64,000 nt of DNA. Source: Marisa cornuarietis. Lineage: Eukaryota; Mollusca; Gastropoda; Architaenioglossa; Ampullariidae. The notes under the pieces were generated by a model, which made no database searches, was not told the origin of the DNA, and saw only the letters and a list, made by a program, of their open reading frames with translations. Within the stretch, counting starts at the first letter, position 1. Each line of letters opens with the position of its first letter. The position numbers and the translations under genes are program-made. This document shows positions 61,471 through 64,000 of this stretch, piece by piece. The DNA lies in NCBI GenBank assembly GCA_004794655.1, contig SMMW01000576.1, forward strand, positions 2,121,501 through 2,185,500. The letters are read 5' to 3'.

Positions 61471-63678
61471 TCATGCAGCTGTTGTCGAGTTAAGTGGAGG
61501 AACCAAGAGAGCGGTCTGTAAGATAAAGGGAGACAACATGCTTAGAAAAAAGAAAATGCTGAACGTGAAGGATAGCATCAATAACCTCTTTATCTATACG
61601 ACACATCTTTCTATCTAACACACAGACTCGTACACATACAGATATATACATAGAGATAAGCGGTTAAATTTATATTTGTAAGCACAGAATTTATATTAAT
61701 AAGTAGCCATTGTACTAGGTGTTGAATACAAAATGGCCCACAGAAGTGAGTGAGAGAAGAGATGCGAAATCACCGTGAGGTGGAAGCACTCCCCCTTTCA
61801 AAATCAACAACAAAACAACAACAAGTATAGGAAGAGAGTGGGAAGTGAAACAGATGGAGAGAGAGAGAGTTGAGAGAGGGAAGAGTGAGGCCGTCATGAA
61901 CATTAAACTCTTGTTGGACCTATAACTACTGAGCTTTCAAAACACACACGCACACACACACACACGTTTATATTCATTAGATTCATTAGACCACTTCAAC
62001 TAAACTATAACGCTATGCAGGAACATTTGATGGTCAGCTACACAGCGCACTGACCATAACTCGGTGGTGTAGGTCATTGATCACGCTCATGACGCTGGTT
62101 GTGGAAGACTGCAGCCAGAATGGAATATGCTGTAAACAGGAAACAGAATGATTATGTTGTAATGGAATGTGCTGTAAGCAAGAAACTGTGTGGAATATGC
62201 TGTAAACAGAAAACAGAAGGGAATATGCTGTAAACAGGAGACAGACTGAACTGTGCTGTAAACAGAATGCAAAGTAAGTGCTTTCACCGGGATAGAGTGG
62301 GATATGCTATTAGGTAGAAGGTAAAGTCGTCTTTTGAAAAGAGTTTCTCGACCCCGCTAGTCCATGTCTTGAGGCGTCAAGTAAGCCGTCTCTTATGCTC
62401 TGTCCCACTACTGACAGGTGGGTGCCATGGTAACCATTTATGACACATGCCTACGAATTCCTGCCGTCTCTTTTCATTCTTGGCTGTTATGTAAAATCTG
62501 CTATCGATATATCGAAAGAAAGAAAGAAAGAAAGCTAATAAAAAAAAGAAAAAAAAGAAGATTCTTTTCCCGCCTATTCACCAAACACAGAGGTCTGCCA
62601 ACAAGAACACGTTATCCACAGACTTACATTTTCGTCGCCTGTCTTGTCCTCACATAGACGGCAGATCGCATGGCCGCCGCCGGCCCCGTCGTCATGGCAA
62701 CTGCAGACCTGGCAGGGGGGCGGCCCGGCACTGTGGGCGGCGCGAGATGCGAAGGCCTCCAAGAACTCGCGCTGGATCCGCTCGCGCTCGCGCATGTGCG
62801 TGACGTCGAAGACAGAGCCGTTGGTGGCCAGCGCCATGACGACGCACTCGTCCTGCGGCAGCTGCACGTGCTGGGCCAGGCTGCTGAGGCTGCGGGACGT
62901 GGCCCGACGTGTCAGCACCACGTACCGGTCTGCGCCTGCACAGAATCAGAGCCTTTCAACACTTTGACGCCCGATCTTATTAGTCTTCATGAATAGCACG
63001 GGTCAAACATGACATCGATCTTACAGATGCTGATAATAATAGATAATAAAAGAATAATAGAACGTAACATCCGCGTTCAGGTGTCACAGAGATGTGTTGT
63101 ATCTGTTTATCTGTGTTATCTGTGTGCCTGTTTTAGAAGATTGTCTTGTTTTGGTGTATGTGGTAAGCGGAAGGAAGGAGAAATGTTAGTACAAGTGAAC
63201 TGGCCTATCTGCCGACGTGATGTCATTTAACAAATACCCCTCAGGCATGTTGTAACACCAACCGTTTGTTTGTAACATCAAAGGAAACGGAGATTATTTG
63301 ACATTCCATCGAAGTTCAGAATTCCAGGGGGGAAAGGATAGTATCTCTCTAAATAGGAATGAGCGATCCGCAGTAAAACAAATCAAGCCATTTGAAAAGA
63401 TACTCCTTTGAGATACCGATTCAGAAATAGCCCCGCACTCACCGTAGACTTTGACGGGGCTGTGGTTGTTGGATTCCGTCACCATCAGCGCCTCCTTCTG
63501 CAGCACGTGCAGCACAAAACCGTGCGACTGCAGCACGCTGGCCAGGTCACGCAGGTCGCCGCCGCACGCAGCGCACGGCACCAGCACGAGTACTTTGGCC
63601 ACACCCACACGGTATGGGTACATCATGGCGGACCGGAGGGCACCTGCAGGGTTCCCGGAGCTGCTAGAGGAGGCCAGT
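61471..63678 (-). CDS. Apolipophorin-like large lipid-transfer protein, C-terminal exons (partial)
   Basis: Partial gene; the 5' part lies beyond the right edge. Exon A 63443-63678 and exon B 62628-62935 join in phase 1 and give a vWA-like end domain: VGVAKVLVLVPCAACG, LHVLQKEALMV, KVYGADRYVVLTRRA, DECVVMALATNGSVFDVTHM and a Cys-rich end CQVCSCHDD...AICRLCE. This pattern recalls the C-terminal region of invertebrate apolipophorins (secreted lipid carriers); that is from memory of the family and is tentative. Exon C 62055-62108 (SSTTSVMSVINDLHHRVM) follows in phase 0. The last exon is uncertain: after the acceptor before 61515 the in-phase frame stops after 14 codons at 61471, while another frame (SWFLHLTRQQLHEATDTIHR) looks more protein-like but does not match the phase. 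Exons A and B are strongly GC-rich. Confidence 0.5.
62512..62534. repeat. (GAAA)n microsatellite
   Basis: Five to six GAAA units within the intron between exons B and C of the minus-strand gene. Confidence 0.85.
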
Positions 63679-64000
63679 CTGGACAAGAGAAATACCACAG
63701 GCACATCACCTTGGTGACAACGATGACGAAACAACGATGCAACAAAAATAGCAAAAGTTCTACACGAAGGGTTCGTTGTGAAAACAGACAAAACACATAC
63801 AACTTTTTTTTAAAAAGACGCTTTGCATGCAAGTCATCCCAAAAGATTGTGTTTGAAAATGAATTGTGTGACATATCTCTTTCTCTTATTTAAAAGAAAT
63901 TAATTTGGCCTTTGTTGTAAAGCAAGCAAGAATTATAATATTACCACACCATTAATACCGCTTGTATTAAAGTATTTTCAAAGTACATTTTATAGTATTT

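Overview
The window is nuclear DNA of an animal. Its genes are split by many GT-AG (and a few GC-AG) introns, the introns and spacers are AT-rich and full of microsatellites, and degenerate non-LTR retrotransposons, tRNA-derived SINEs and small terminal-inverted-repeat elements are scattered through them. The gene set (POFUT1, MYSM1, LMBRD1, a divergent profilin and an apolipophorin-like C-terminus) and the repeat types point to a lophotrochozoan, most probably a gastropod mollusc. The species cannot be told from the sequence alone.

Layout. 1-13.2 kb is gene-poor, with microsatellites and a TIR element that has a 7-bp target duplication (9430-10244). 13.2-18.2 kb (+) is POFUT1, the ER O-fucosyltransferase of Notch-type EGF repeats. 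21.5-34.3 kb (-) is MYSM1, a histone H2A deubiquitinase with SANT, SWIRM and JAMM domains; 16 coding exons join into one 920-codon frame. 34.4-46.5 kb (+) is LMBRD1, the lysosomal cobalamin-export protein; 15 coding exons give 535 codons. 46.5-51.2 kb is repeats, including a reverse-transcriptase remnant. 51.2-53.0 kb (+) holds an unrecognised three-exon candidate gene. 53.55-54.43 kb is a 40-bp minisatellite. 58.3-59.5 kb (+) is a two-exon profilin-like gene. 60.9-63.7 kb (-) holds the 3' exons of an apolipophorin-like gene whose 5' part lies beyond the right edge.

POFUT1 and MYSM1 converge tail to tail. MYSM1 and LMBRD1 are head to head with only 85 bp between their start codons, so they must share a promoter. 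I see no biochemical link between the neighbours: secretory-pathway fucosylation, chromatin, lysosomal vitamin B12 and actin.

The most striking observation is inside LMBRD1. A 118-bp piece of coding exon 2 sits, without a difference, in the intron before exon 9, between two identical 74-bp copies of the intron/exon-9 boundary. The result is a 153-bp chimeric exon with good splice sites and preserved frame that would add a transmembrane segment. Other points of note are three GC-AG introns in POFUT1 and MYSM1, a 40-bp target-site duplication around a 5'-truncated non-LTR element, 80-bp higher-order structure in the minisatellite, and the unrecognised gene at 51-53 kb.
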